Positions 46,685 through 57,770 of a stretch of 64,000 bases of DNA are shown piece after piece. Numbering within the stretch: position 1 is the first letter of the stretch; every line of letters starts with the position of its first letter. Location of the stretch: assembly GCF_026094475.1 (NCBI RefSeq), contig NZ_JAPELL010000001.1, positions 372,001-436,000 on the forward strand, in the 5' to 3' direction. A program made the translations under genes and the position numbers. Below the pieces are notes generated by a model. That model had not been told where the DNA came from. It was given only the letters and a program-made list of their open reading frames with translations, and ran no database searches. The DNA comes from Homoserinimonas sedimenticola (GTDB lineage: Bacteria; Actinomycetota; Actinomycetes; Actinomycetales; Microbacteriaceae).

Positions 46685-48022
46685 TTAGAGCATCTCCAGG
46701 TTTCGGTTCAGCTCGTAGGGGGTGACCTGCGAGCGGTACTCGCGCCACTCCTGACGCTTGTTACGCAGTACGAAATTGAAGACCTGCTCCCCGAGCGTCT
46801 CGGCAACGAGCTCCGAGTCCTCCATGAGGGACACGGCGTGGTCGAGGCTGGCAGGCAGGGAGCTGTAGCCCATGGCTCGGCGCTCCGAGTCCGTCATCTG
46901 CCAGACGTTGTCCTCGGCCTCGGGCTGGAGCTCGTACTCCCCCTCGATGCCCTTGAGACCCGCCGCGAGCAGAAGCGCAAAGGAAAGGTACGGGTTGGAG
47001 GCCGAGTCGATGCCTCGGTATTCCACACGGGCACTCTGTCCCTTGTTGGGCTTGTAGAGCGGCACGCGGACGAGCGCCGATCGGTTGTTGTGCCCCCAGG
47101 TGATGAAGCTCGGCGCCTCGTCGCCTCCCCACAGTCGCTTGTAGGAATTGACGAACTGGTTCGTCACCGCAGTGATCTCGGGGGCGTGCGTGAGGAGCCC
47201 CGCGATGAACTGTCGGCCCGTCTTCGACAGCTGGTACTGACCGCCGGCTTCGTAGAAGGCGTTCGAGTCCCCCTCGAAGAGCGACATGTGGGTGTGCATT
47301 CCTGAGCCAGGGAACTCCGAGAAGGGCTTGGGCATGAACGTCGCGTAGACGCCCTGCTCGATCGCGACCTCCTTGATGACGGTGCGGAAGGTCATGATGT
47401 TGTCAGCCGTCGTGAGCGCGTCCGCGTAGCGAAGGTCGATCTCATTCTGCCCGGGCCCCGCCTCGTGGTGACTGAACTCGACCGAGATACCGAGGTCCTC
47501 GAGCATCCGCACGGAACGCCGACGGAAGTCGTGCGCAGTGCCGCCGGGTACGTTGTCGAAGTAGCCTGCCGAGTCAACCGGCTCGGGCCCCTCGACGCCG
47601 AACTTGGAGCTCTTGAGCAGGTAGAACTCGATCTCGGGATGCGTGTAGAAGGTGAATCCCGCATCCGCGGCCTTGGCGAGCGTGCGCTTGAGCACGTTGC
47701 GCGGGTCGGCGATTGCTGGCTGCCCGTCGGGCGTCATGATGTCACAGAACATGCGCGCTGTCGGGTCGATCTCACCCCGCCAGGGCAGAATCTGGAATGT
47801 GGCGGGATCCGGGTGCGCGAGCACGTCTGCCTCATAGGAGCGGGTGAGCCCCTCGATAGCGGAGCCGTCGAAGCCCAGGCCCTCCGCAAAGGCCCCCTCC
47901 ACCTCTGCCGGTGCGATGGCGACCGACTTGAGAGTGCCGACCACATCCGTGAACCACAGGCGGATGAACTTGATACCGCGCTCCTCGATGGTACGAAGTA
48001 CGAAGTCCCGCTGCTTGTCCAT
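46685..48022 (-). CDS. glnA2: glutamine synthetase GlnA2-type
   Basis: The 445-residue protein is a second type I glutamine synthetase: FIRLWFTDVVGTLKSVAI, GLGFDGSAIEGL, HPEIEFYLL, SHHEAGPGQNEIDLRY, FMPKPFSEFPGSGMHTH and NRSALVRVP. It lacks the [10 protein letters not shown] adenylylation loop (the position reads EDNVWQMTDSERRAMG), so it should not be controlled by GlnE although it is cotranscribed with it. In other actinobacteria GlnA2-type enzymes include both true glutamine synthetases and polyamine-glutamylating ligases, so the substrate is not certain. Confidence 0.93.
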   Translation of the reverse strand: MDKQRDFVLRTIEERGIKFIRLWFTDVVGTLKSVAIAPAEVEGAFAEGLGFDGSAIEGLTRSYEADVLAHPDPATFQILPWRGEIDPTARMFCDIMTPDGQPAIADPRNVLKRTLAKAADAGFTFYTHPEIEFYLLKSSKFGVEGPEPVDSAGYFDNVPGGTAHDFRRRSVRMLEDLGISVEFSHHEAGPGQNEIDLRYADALTTADNIMTFRTVIKEVAIEQGVYATFMPKPFSEFPGSGMHTHMSLFEGDSNAFYEAGGQYQLSKTGRQFIAGLLTHAPEITAVTNQFVNSYKRLWGGDEAPSFITWGHNNRSALVRVPLYKPNKGQSARVEYRGIDSASNPYLSFALLLAAGLKGIEGEYELQPEAEDNVWQMTDSERRAMGYSSLPASLDHAVSLMEDSELVAETLGEQVFNFVLRNKRQEWREYRSQVTPYELNRNLEML

Positions 48023-48077
48023 GTGCCCCTCGTGGTCTCGACTGAATCGACCCCTGAGCAGGTCGATGATGCGCTAT

Positions 48078-48090
48078 TAGGCTACTGGCT
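48078..48090 (+). promoter_or_regulatory. -10 hexamer TAGGCT for leaderless nadE
   Basis: TAGGCT at 48078-48083 is 7 nt before ATG 48091, inside the 68-bp divergent region shared with glnA2. Confidence 0.5.
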
Positions 48091-49827
48091 ATGGGACGAC
48101 TTCGCTTGGCACTCGCGCAGACAAACCCCGTGCTGGGAGACCTACAGGGCAACAGCGACCAAGTGGTCGAGGCCGCTAGGCGGGCGAGGGCCAAGGGTGC
48201 CGAAGTGCTCGTGACCGGGGAGATGGTGCTCACGGGCTACCCGATCGAAGATCTCGCCTCCCGCCCCAGCTTCCTCGCCGCAGCGACGGATGCAGTGCGG
48301 ATCCTGGCCAAGCGCCTCCAGGACGAGGGCCTCGGCGACCTCGTCGTGATCGTCGGGCACCCCGACGGCCCCCATGAGCCGCGCCTTCTGGGCACCAGCA
48401 GCGCTCCCACGGCGATCGCCCGGAACGCCGCAAGCGTGCTTCACCACGGCCACATCAAGGCGACCTACGCGAAGCACCACCTGCCCAACTACTCGGTCTT
48501 CGACGAATACCGCATCTTCATCCCGGGAGACGAGCTTCTCGTCGTGCGGCTGAACGGGATCGACGTGGCCGTGGTCATCTGCGAGGACCTCTGGCGCGAT
48601 GGGGGCCCTGTCGGGCGCGTGCTCGAAGCGGATGCCGGCATCCTCGTCGTGTTGAACGGTTCGCCCTTCGAACGAGACAAGGACGAGGTGCGGCTACCCC
48701 TCGTGACCCGGCGCGCGGTCGAGACCGACACCGTGGTCGCGTATGTCAACCTCGTGGGCGGGCAGGACGATCTCGTCTTCGACGGTGACAGCGTCGTGGT
48801 CGACGGCAGCGGCACGATCCTCGCTCGGGCTCCCCAGTTCGAGGAGCATCTGCTGGTACTCGACGTCGACGCCGCCGACGCGACGGACACCCCCCTGCCT
48901 GCCAACGTGCACCGCATCGAACTCACCACGACGAGCACGGTGCAGACGCCCCTCGAGAAGGATGTCGCCGAACTCCCCGACGACCGTGAGCAGCTGTGGA
49001 ATGCCCTCGTGCTGGGCCTTCGCGACTACGTGCGCAAGAACGGGTTCCGCAGCGTCGTGCTCGGCCTCTCGGGCGGCATCGACTCGGCGGTATGTGCCGC
49101 GCTCGCGGTTGACGCGCTCGGGCCTGACACCGTGCACGGCGTCTCGATGCCCAGCCAGTGGTCGTCCGAGCACTCGCGCTCAGACGCCGACGATCTGGCG
49201 GAGCGGACGGGCATCCACTTTCAGACTCAGGCGATCGCGGACCTCGTCGACCCCATCGAGAACCAGCTCGCGCTCGACGGCATCGCGGCGGAGAACCTCC
49301 AGGCGCGCATCCGGGCCGTCATTCTCATGGGCCTCTCAAACATGCACGGTCACCTCGTCCTGACGACTGGAAACAAAACTGAGCTCGCGGTCGGTTACTC
49401 GACGATGTACGGCGACTCCGTGGGAGGCTTTGCCCCCATCAAGGACGTGCCGAAGCTTCTCGTCTGGGAGCTCGCGAAGTGGCGGAACGAGTTCGCCGCC
49501 GCGCGAGGCGAGAGTCCCCCGATCCCCGAGAACTCGATCCTCAAGCCTCCCTCCGCGGAGCTGAAGCCCGGCCAGGTGGACCAGGACTCGCTGCCGCCCT
49601 ACGAGATCCTTGACGGCATCCTCGAGGCCTACGTGACTCAGAAGCTCGGCGCGGCCGATGTCGTTGCCCTCGGCTTCGATGCCGCGACCGTCGAAGAGGT
49701 CACGACGCTCGTCGACCGGGCAGAGTGGAAGCGCCGACAGGGTGCGATCGGGCCCAAGATCTCCGGCATGGCATTCGGACGTGATCGGCGTCTTCCGGTG
49801 ACCTATCGGCCCAGTCGCGCCGAGTAA
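48091..49827 (+). CDS. nadE: glutamine-dependent NAD(+) synthetase
   Basis: This 578-residue enzyme amidates nicotinic acid adenine dinucleotide to NAD. The N-terminal nitrilase-type glutaminase has its Glu-Lys-Cys triad in TGEMVLTGYP, KHHLPNY and VVICEDLW. The C-terminal synthetase domain has the PP-loop SGGIDSAVCAAL and GNKTELAVGYSTMYGDSVGG. Length matches the short glutamine-dependent form. It adjoins nitrogen genes that supply its glutamine. Confidence 0.96.
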   Translation: MGRLRLALAQTNPVLGDLQGNSDQVVEAARRARAKGAEVLVTGEMVLTGYPIEDLASRPSFLAAATDAVRILAKRLQDEGLGDLVVIVGHPDGPHEPRLLGTSSAPTAIARNAASVLHHGHIKATYAKHHLPNYSVFDEYRIFIPGDELLVVRLNGIDVAVVICEDLWRDGGPVGRVLEADAGILVVLNGSPFERDKDEVRLPLVTRRAVETDTVVAYVNLVGGQDDLVFDGDSVVVDGSGTILARAPQFEEHLLVLDVDAADATDTPLPANVHRIELTTTSTVQTPLEKDVAELPDDREQLWNALVLGLRDYVRKNGFRSVVLGLSGGIDSAVCAALAVDALGPDTVHGVSMPSQWSSEHSRSDADDLAERTGIHFQTQAIADLVDPIENQLALDGIAAENLQARIRAVILMGLSNMHGHLVLTTGNKTELAVGYSTMYGDSVGGFAPIKDVPKLLVWELAKWRNEFAAARGESPPIPENSILKPPSAELKPGQVDQDSLPPYEILDGILEAYVTQKLGAADVVALGFDAATVEEVTTLVDRAEWKRRQGAIGPKISGMAFGRDRRLPVTYRPSRAE

Positions 49828-49853
49828 CCGGGGACGGCAGGCTCGGCACGGTC

Positions 49854-49865
49854 TAGAGTTGCAGC
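49854..49865 (+). promoter_or_regulatory. -10 hexamer TAGAGT for leaderless panB
   Basis: TAGAGT at 49854-49859, spacer TGCAGC, then ATG 49866. Confidence 0.55.
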
Positions 49866-52086
<2,221 letters not shown>

Positions 52087-52095
52087 CGAAACGTC

Positions 52096-52269
52096 CTAGC
52101 GCTCGTCGCGGCCTTCTTCCTCGGCCCAGCGGCGAGAACGCTCCGCGATGATCTCGGGTGCGCGGAGGGCCTCTTCGCGTGAACTGAAAGGTCCGGCCCT
52201 GTCGATCGCGGGCGATTGCATGCCCTCCTCGACCTCACCGGTTCTCGTGTTGTACCACCACTCGGACAT
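52096..52269 (-). CDS. small SPOR-like hypothetical protein
   Basis: This 57-residue protein begins [16 protein letters not shown] and ends in an acidic helix ([20 protein letters not shown]). A strong GGAGG site 4 nt before the ATG supports it. The WWYNxxTGxVE...[10 protein letters not shown] pattern is what small actinobacterial proteins annotated as SPOR-domain-containing look like, although it is too short for a full SPOR fold. It is divergent from map (33 nt between starts). Function unknown. Confidence 0.8.
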   Translation of the reverse strand: MSEWWYNTRTGEVEEGMQSPAIDRAGPFSSREEALRAPEIIAERSRRWAEEEGRDER

Positions 52270-52289
52270 GACACCTCCGACTCTCGATC

Positions 52290-52302
52290 TAAGATCGATC
52301 CT
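52290..52302 (+). promoter_or_regulatory. -10 hexamer TAAGAT for leaderless map
   Basis: TAAGAT at 52290-52295 is 7 nt before ATG 52303. Confidence 0.6.
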
Positions 52303-53169
52303 ATGCCCAAGGACTCCCGCGGCCACCTGATTCCCGGCGCCATCTCTCCCATACGCCCCGTCCCCACCACGATCGAGCGCCCGGAATATGTGGGCAAGGC
52401 GGCGCCCGCCAAGCACACGGGTGGCGATGTCTACACGTCGGAGCAGATCGAACTCATCCGAGAATCGGGGCGCATCGCAGCATCCGCGATCGATCGTGTC
52501 GGCGATGCCATCCGCCCCGGCGTCACGACCGAGGAGCTCGATCGGATCGGTCACGAGGCCGTCGTCGACGCGGGTGCCTACCCTTCATGCCTCGGCTATC
52601 GCGGCTTTCCCAAGGCCGTCTGCACCTCCGTCAATGAGGTGATCTGCCACGGCATCCCCGACGACACCGTCCTCGCCGAGGGTGACATCGTGAACATCGA
52701 CATCACGGCCTACAAGAACGGCTTCCACGGTGACACCAATCGCACGTTCATCGTCGGCGAGGCGCGCCCGGAGGTCGCCGACCTGGTGACGCGCACGGAG
52801 GAGGCTCTGCGGCGGGGAATCAAGGCCGTCGCTCCGGGGCGCCAGGTCAACATCATCGGGCGTGCCATCGAATCGTATGCGCGGCGCTTTGGCTATGGAG
52901 TCGTGCGTGACTTCACGGGCCACGGTGTGGGTGCCGCCTTCCATTCTGGGCTCATCATCCCGCACTACGACTCCGCGCCCCAGTTCGACACCGTCATGGA
53001 GGTCGGGATGGTCTTCACGATCGAGCCCATGCTGACACTCGGCACACACGAGTGGGACATGTGGAGCGACGATTGGACGGTGACCACGAAGGACAAGAGC
53101 ATCACGGCCCAGTTCGAGCACACCATCGTCGTGACGGAGCGCGGCGCAGAAGTGCTGACCCTCTCCTGA
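52303..53169 (+). CDS. map: methionine aminopeptidase type I
   Basis: This 288-residue enzyme removes the initiator methionine from nascent proteins. The catalytic core is canonical: [44 protein letters not shown] (metal Asp residues), [13 protein letters not shown] (His), FTIEPML (Glu) and [12 protein letters not shown] (Glu). An N-terminal extension of about 40 residues precedes the catalytic domain and includes a proline-rich stretch, as in the MapB class of mycobacteria. ppgK follows after 15 nt. Confidence 0.96.
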   Translation: MPKDSRGHLIPGAISPIRPVPTTIERPEYVGKAAPAKHTGGDVYTSEQIELIRESGRIAASAIDRVGDAIRPGVTTEELDRIGHEAVVDAGAYPSCLGYRGFPKAVCTSVNEVICHGIPDDTVLAEGDIVNIDITAYKNGFHGDTNRTFIVGEARPEVADLVTRTEEALRRGIKAVAPGRQVNIIGRAIESYARRFGYGVVRDFTGHGVGAAFHSGLIIPHYDSAPQFDTVMEVGMVFTIEPMLTLGTHEWDMWSDDWTVTTKDKSITAQFEHTIVVTERGAEVLTLS

Positions 53170-53184
53170 TCGAAGGGAAGCGAC

Positions 53185-53949
53185 ATGAGCACGGCAGTAG
53201 GCATCGACATCGGTGGGACGGGCATCAAAGGCGCGCTCGTCGACCTTGATTCCGGGACGCTGATCACCGACAGGCGCAAGATCTCGACGCCCGAGGGCGG
53301 CGAACCCGGCCCCATCATCGACGCGGTGGTGGAGATGATGTCGGGCTTCGAGGAGATCGACGACGACACCCCGGTCGGCGTGTGCTTTCCCGCAGTAGTC
53401 CGGCACGGGCGCACGATGTCGGCTGCGAATGTGAGCGACGAATGGATCGGTGTCGAGGCGGAAAAGCGATTCGAAGATGCCCTGGGCCGCGACATCCACT
53501 TCGTCAATGACGCGGATGCTGCCGGTATCGCCGAGGCGCGCTATGGAGCCGCGCGAGGCACTGACGGCCTGGTCATCATGACGACGCTGGGGACGGGAAT
53601 CGGCACGGCACTGATCAACAACGGCATCCTCGTGCCGAACGCCGAACTGGGCCATCTCGAGATCGACGGCGTGGACTGGGAGACCGTGGCCTCAAACGGT
53701 GCCCGGGAGCGTGAGGAACTCGACTGGGAGACGTGGGCGGAGCGGCTCCAACGTTTCTACCGTCGGCTCGAAAGCCTCTTCAGTCCGGAACTCTTCGTCG
53801 TCGGAGGAGGAGTTTCGAAGAACCATGAGCAGTTCCTCCCCCTTCTCGACCTTGAGACACGGATCGTGCCCGCCGAGCTCAAGAACAACGCGGGCCTGAT
53901 GGGTGCGGCACGCCTCGCCCGGCCCGAAGAGACGCAGCGCCCCGCCTGA
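53185..53949 (+). CDS. ppgK: polyphosphate glucokinase (ROK family)
   Basis: This 254-residue kinase phosphorylates glucose with polyphosphate or ATP. Visible are the phosphate-binding GIDIGGTGIKGALVDL, VNDADAAGIAEARYGAARG with the catalytic Asp, TTLGTGIGTALI (PPGK-type motif), NAELGHLEIDG and the C-terminal VVGGGVSKNHEQFLPLL. The TLGTGIGTA segment separates PPGK from ATP-only ROK kinases. A GAAGGGAAG site lies before the ATG. It is likely cotranscribed with map. Confidence 0.95.
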   Translation: MSTAVGIDIGGTGIKGALVDLDSGTLITDRRKISTPEGGEPGPIIDAVVEMMSGFEEIDDDTPVGVCFPAVVRHGRTMSAANVSDEWIGVEAEKRFEDALGRDIHFVNDADAAGIAEARYGAARGTDGLVIMTTLGTGIGTALINNGILVPNAELGHLEIDGVDWETVASNGAREREELDWETWAERLQRFYRRLESLFSPELFVVGGGVSKNHEQFLPLLDLETRIVPAELKNNAGLMGAARLARPEETQRPA

Positions 53950-53950
53950 G

Positions 53951-54712
53951 CTACTCGCCGATGATGATGGGGGTGCCCAGCGGAAGGATGCCCGCGAGTT
54001 CGGTGATGTCTGCGTTCGAGAGACGAATGCAGCCGTGACTCGCCGCTGTGCCAATACTGGCAGCGTCATCCGTTCCGTGCACGCCGATCTGCCCGGAACC
54101 TCCCCCGAAGTCGTTCAGGACTTCCGAATAGGCGCTCAGACCGTAGGCATACGGCCCATAACCGGCGTTAGTGGGCGCCATCAGCTCGGTAAGGAAAAAG
54201 GTGCCGAGAGGAGTGGGCGTACCTCCTGTGCCCGTCGCGACCTGAAACTGCCTCGCAAGCTTCCCCTCCTCGTACAGCTCCATCACGTTCCTGCCAACTG
54301 ACACCTCAAGACGAAACGGCATCTCGAACACATTCACTGCCCGAGTCATGATCCACCCCGAGGCACCGTTAGGTCTGGAAGGAACATAGACCTCAAGCCA
54401 ATCGCCCTCGTGCCCCTTGACGAGGAAGTTCAGCGGTGCGCCGGACTCCTGAGGGTGAGAAAAGGTATGGGTGACCGCTCCGCCCGGCGAGGCGTGCACC
54501 GACACCGCTGGCACCACTGCCTCCGCCGCATAGTATTTGTCCGCCTCAAACGGGGCTGGCTCGGCCGAGGGCGACTCGGCCGCCCCGATCGGTGCGTCGG
54601 CCTCGGCGGAAACCTCGACTTCATGGTCCGAAGGCTCAGCGGCGCAGCCAGCCAAGGTCAGCGCGGTGGCGACGAGAACCGCGCAAGCGCCTCTGGAAAG
54701 GGAGCGGGGCAT
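53951..54712 (-). CDS. L,D-transpeptidase lipoprotein (YkuD domain)
   Basis: The 253-residue protein has a lipoprotein signal with the lipobox LAGC (Cys about residue 22), an Asp/Glu/Pro linker, an SH3-like segment (about 65-125, VSVHASPGGAVTHTF...GASGWIMTRAV) and a C-terminal YkuD domain. The YkuD signature is HGTDDAASIGTAASHGCIRLSN (His, Ser-His-Gly-Cys-Arg; the Cys is the nucleophile). It would form or edit peptidoglycan cross-links or attach proteins outside the membrane. ATG 54712 is chosen over TTG 54730 because AGAGGAGAA precedes it. The alanine-rich protein gene lies upstream on the same strand. Confidence 0.93.
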   Translation of the reverse strand: MPRSLSRGACAVLVATALTLAGCAAEPSDHEVEVSAEADAPIGAAESPSAEPAPFEADKYYAAEAVVPAVSVHASPGGAVTHTFSHPQESGAPLNFLVKGHEGDWLEVYVPSRPNGASGWIMTRAVNVFEMPFRLEVSVGRNVMELYEEGKLARQFQVATGTGGTPTPLGTFFLTELMAPTNAGYGPYAYGLSAYSEVLNDFGGGSGQIGVHGTDDAASIGTAASHGCIRLSNADITELAGILPLGTPIIIGE

Positions 54713-54746
54713 CAGGGATTCTCCTCTCAACGAGACCTCTGAGAGC

Positions 54747-54778
54747 GAGCGAGGGCCGACATCGGTCGACCCTCGCTC
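54747..54778 (-). terminator. stem-loop after the alanine-rich protein gene
   Basis: GAGCGAGGGCCGAC pairs with GTCGACCCTCGCTC with one mismatch around an ATCG tetraloop. It lies 29 nt after the stop of the alanine-rich gene and before the L,D-transpeptidase start, so it probably separates the two transcripts. Confidence 0.7.
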
Positions 54779-54807
54779 CTCATGTGACCTGTACTCAGTA
54801 GCCAGCC

Positions 54808-56190
54808 CTAGCCGGTGTATGTCACCATTCCCGGGATCGCCTGCGGCACGCTCGCGCCGCCGGGCGTCACCGTGACAACGGTGGTCATACCGCAGGCCGC
54901 TACCGCAGCAGCGAACTGCTCTTCCAGGGCCGCGAGCTCCGCCTCGAGGTTGTTCGAGTCGGTCTCGGCAAAGGCCACGACAGCGAGGCGGGCCGCGTCG
55001 ACCTCTGCCTCCGCGGCAAGAATCGCGTCCGCGTTGGAAACGAGGGCGAGCGTCTCCCGCGCGGCGACGACGCGTGTAGCCGCTGACACAAGGTCGGCTT
55101 CTGCCACAACGACGGCCTCCGCAGCGATAGCGGCTTCAGCTTCCGCAGCCTCCAGCTCAGCCTGCAGAGGGATGAGCGCCGCTTCAGCCGTGGCGAGCAC
55201 GTCGGCCGCATCGACGACGAGGCTCTCGGCGGCATCCAACTCGAGCTCAGCGTTCATGACGGCCACTTCCGCGCCAGCACGAGCAGCGACAGCGGCCTCC
55301 GCCGCGAGCTCCGCATCCGCGAGTGCAGCCTCGGCGTTGGCCAGTTCAACGTGCGCGGTCGCCTCGGCCTCCACCGCTGCTGCAAGCGTCTCCTGCGCGA
55401 TCGCCAACAACGCGTCCGCGTCTGACTGTGCGATCACGGCGGCGTCCAGCTCGGCCTCTGCATCCTCGATCGCGTACGGGTCACCGGAGTCGATCGCGGC
55501 GGCGAGAGCCGCTTCAGCATCCGCGACATCTGCTGCGGCCGCGGCTGCAGAGGACTCGAGCGCGGGAATGGCGGCCTGTGCTGCGGCAAGGGCGGCCTCG
55601 GCGTCCACAACACCCTCCTCCGCGACCGACACCGCCACAGCGGCAACGGCGACCGCATCAGCCGTGGTCACGACGGCAGCCTCAGCGGCGGCCAGGTCTG
55701 CCTGAGCGGTGATGAGCGCATCAGCTGCTGCTGCCGCCTCCGCCTCGGCTGCAGCCAGCGCCTCTGCCGCTTCGACAACGTCAGCTTCGGCTTCAGTCAG
55801 CAGCGCAGCTACGGAGCCGACCTGCACATCGGCATCCGCTGCAATGGCGATGGCAGCGCCCAGCGCGGCCTCGGCGTCGGCCTCCACTTCGAGGGCCGCC
55901 TCCAGCGCGGCCTCCGCCTCGGCAACAGCAGCATCGCCGACTGCGGCGAGGAGGGCATCGAGGTACTCCTGAGCCTCAAGCAGCTCCGTAAGAGCCGACT
56001 CCACCTGGACCGCCGTATCGGTGTCGATCGCCATCGAGGCCAGCGCGGCCCGGAAGTCCGATTCCGCTGCAAGGCACGCCGGGTCCCCGGGCGCGGCAGC
56101 CGCGGGCGCCGCGGCGACGAAGACTCCGCCGGAAACGAGTGCAGCCGATCCCGCCATTGCGAGCACCTGCTTGCGCTTCTGATTGGGCAT
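54808..56190 (-). CDS. secreted alanine-rich coiled-coil protein
   Basis: The 460-residue protein starts at ATG 56190 (GGAGAG upstream). It has a classical signal peptide: KRK, a hydrophobic core, and probable cleavage after APAAA near residue 34. Residues about 40-425 are an almost uninterrupted Ala/Glu/Asp/Val sequence with AEAALxxA heptads and no proline except a short DSGDPYAIED break, predicting a long helical rod. One cysteine sits at each end of the rod (CLAAES and AACGMT). The C-terminal tail (VVTVTPGGASVPQAIPGMVTYTG) is beta-like and polar, with no LPxTG motif or membrane anchor. I recognise no family. A wall-associated or spacer role is possible. Confidence 0.8.
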   Translation of the reverse strand: MPNQKRKQVLAMAGSAALVSGGVFVAAAPAAAAPGDPACLAAESDFRAALASMAIDTDTAVQVESALTELLEAQEYLDALLAAVGDAAVAEAEAALEAALEVEADAEAALGAAIAIAADADVQVGSVAALLTEAEADVVEAAEALAAAEAEAAAAADALITAQADLAAAEAAVVTTADAVAVAAVAVSVAEEGVVDAEAALAAAQAAIPALESSAAAAAADVADAEAALAAAIDSGDPYAIEDAEAELDAAVIAQSDADALLAIAQETLAAAVEAEATAHVELANAEAALADAELAAEAAVAARAGAEVAVMNAELELDAAESLVVDAADVLATAEAALIPLQAELEAAEAEAAIAAEAVVVAEADLVSAATRVVAARETLALVSNADAILAAEAEVDAARLAVVAFAETDSNNLEAELAALEEQFAAAVAACGMTTVVTVTPGGASVPQAIPGMVTYTG

Positions 56191-56562
56191 GAACTCTCCA
56201 TTCCATTCGAATCGCCTGTTCGACACCGACTCGTGCTCGGTCGAAGGGCGATGAGCATGTCGAAGCTCGGCTGACTGCCGGCTCCGTTCCCCCATCGCTC
56301 GTCAGGGTGCGCTGACTTTTGCCGCGCAGCAAGGGCGACCTCTGCCCTGAGCCCGGCCTGAGAACGGACGCCTTGTTGAGGGTGCACACCGGTGGTAGCT
56401 TCACAAGGTTCGAGGCTCGGAGCGCTCGGTCGCCATTCTGACCCCTGTCGAGAAGAGGAGCCGTGCTAGCCGGTCATGCTGCCCCCTGAACGGGGGTCAC
56501 CTGAGGCCGAAGCTGAGAAACGGCCCACAATGCAGAGGGGATTGCCAGCGCTTGCCCAGAAA
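56191..56562. other. gene-free stretch between the alanine-rich gene and rnpB
   Basis: This 372-nt stretch has no convincing reading frame. It should contain the promoter of the alanine-rich gene (minus strand) and the 3' processing or termination region of rnpB. The only structure I see is a short CCCCC-TGAAC-GGGGG hairpin near 56483. No tRNA cloverleaf was found. Confidence 0.5.
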
Positions 56563-56958
56563 GACGAATGGGTCGGCTGATACGCCGGGTTCTGTTCACA
56601 CCCTGAGGTGCTGGACGGTCATCTATCTCGGGACTGCGTTGCCACAGCCCTCCAGCGGTCTACCCGGAAGCTGGGCGAGCAACCCGTGACGCTTCCTGTC
56701 TGACCTTGCTCCGGACGAGGTTTACCCAGCCGACCCGATCACTCGGGTCGCTGGTGGTCTCTTACACCACCGTTTCACCCTTACCGCGGTCGCGCCCGAA
56801 GGCGTAGCACCGTGGCGGTCTGCTTTCTGTTGCACTTTCTCGCGGGTTACCCCGGGTGGGCGTTACCCACCGTCCTGCTCTGTGGAGCCCGGACGTTCCT
56901 CGGCGCCAGCGCCTCCGAGAAGGCGCGGGCGACGCGACCGTCTTGCCGACCCATTCGC
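56563..56958 (-). ncRNA. rnpB: RNase P RNA, bacterial type A
   Basis: Read on the minus strand, the sequence contains the universal RNase P RNA elements: GAGGAACGTCCGGGCTCCAC near the 5' end (P4 5' strand region), CGAGAAAGTGCAACAGAAAG, GTAAGGGTGAAACGGTGG, and the 3' half ending ...ACAGAACCCGGCGTATCAGCC. The ends are set by a 13-bp P1 helix formed by CGAATGGGTCGGC and GCCGACCCATTCG. It is the catalytic RNA that matures tRNA 5' ends. It lies directly downstream of the CdsZ-like gene on the same strand. Confidence 0.96.
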
Positions 56959-56985
56959 TCCCGCAAGTCTACGGTGCGGAGACCC

Positions 56986-57726
56986 TCACAGACCCGATTC
57001 GGCAGTACGAACGAGTATTGCCTCGGAGTCGGGACACATGACGACGTCGTCGGGAGCGGCCGCCCTTATCGACGCCATGTCGCTCTCTGTGAGGCGCACA
57101 CCACTGGCGGAGGTAACCCCGCCGCGCAGATGCGATGCGCCAATGCCGTAGCGGGAGCGCTGTCGCTCATAGAGCGCGAGCAGGTCCTCGGGAATCGTGG
57201 CCGCGACGGATGCTCGGTGCGCTTCAGCACTCGAACGCTCCTGTGCCAGCGCGCTGAGCGAGGCATCCCTCTCTCGCTCGACGTCGGTGATCGTCTCGCG
57301 CACGGAGTCGAGGAGGGCACCCGTCTCCTCGGCTGTCGCCTCGAGGCCCTCCAGTCGCTCCATGACCCCGAGCTGGATCTCCTCCAGGTCGTCGCGACGC
57401 TTGCGCAGAGACGCGATCTCATGCTCGAGCCCCGCGACATCCTTGACCGAGGACGAGCCGGCGAGCCGCTCGGCGTCCCGCGCCATGCGTGCCTCGACGA
57501 CCGCGACATCAGCCTCGACGCGCGACAGCTCGAGCCGGGCATCCTCGACCGCGCCCATCTCGACGAGGAGCTGCTGCCGGAGGTCCTCTGCCTGCTGACC
57601 AAGCTCGGCGAGACGCGCCGTCTCCGGCAGCTTCTTCGCCTGATGAGCGAGCTGCTGAAGCCGGGTATCGCTCGCCTGCAGCGTGAGGAGCGCCTCTTGC
57701 GATTCGGGGCTGGCTTTCAGTGCCAT
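56986..57726 (-). CDS. CdsZ-type coiled-coil protein with degenerate zinc ribbon
   Basis: This 246-residue protein matches the actinobacterial CdsZ/DUF164 family: an N-terminal antiparallel coiled coil (about residues 10-185, SVKDVAGLEHEIASLRKRRDDLEE core), the YERQRSRYGIGASHL hinge, and the C-terminal zinc-ribbon region. In the family the ribbon has CxxC...CxxCGRILVR. Here the first pair reads RGGV-type text with no cysteine and the second reads CPDSEAILVR, so one of four ligands remains and zinc binding is unlikely. It follows the Nif3-like gene by 44 nt, the usual arrangement. Confidence 0.88.
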   Translation of the reverse strand: MALKASPESQEALLTLQASDTRLQQLAHQAKKLPETARLAELGQQAEDLRQQLLVEMGAVEDARLELSRVEADVAVVEARMARDAERLAGSSSVKDVAGLEHEIASLRKRRDDLEEIQLGVMERLEGLEATAEETGALLDSVRETITDVERERDASLSALAQERSSAEAHRASVAATIPEDLLALYERQRSRYGIGASHLRGGVTSASGVRLTESDMASIRAAAPDDVVMCPDSEAILVRTAESGL

Positions 57727-57770
57727 TGGGTGTCGCTTTCTATCGAGTGTCTTCGGATGCCGCGTGCCGG

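Noticed and set aside
46685-48022. Calling glnA2 a second GlnE-regulated glutamine synthetase
   Set aside because: The adenylylation loop with its tyrosine is absent, although the gene is cotranscribed with glnE.
56395-56470. GGTTCGAGGCTC-like stretch suggesting a tRNA T-arm
   Set aside because: No acceptor stem, anticodon arm or D-arm can be folded around it.
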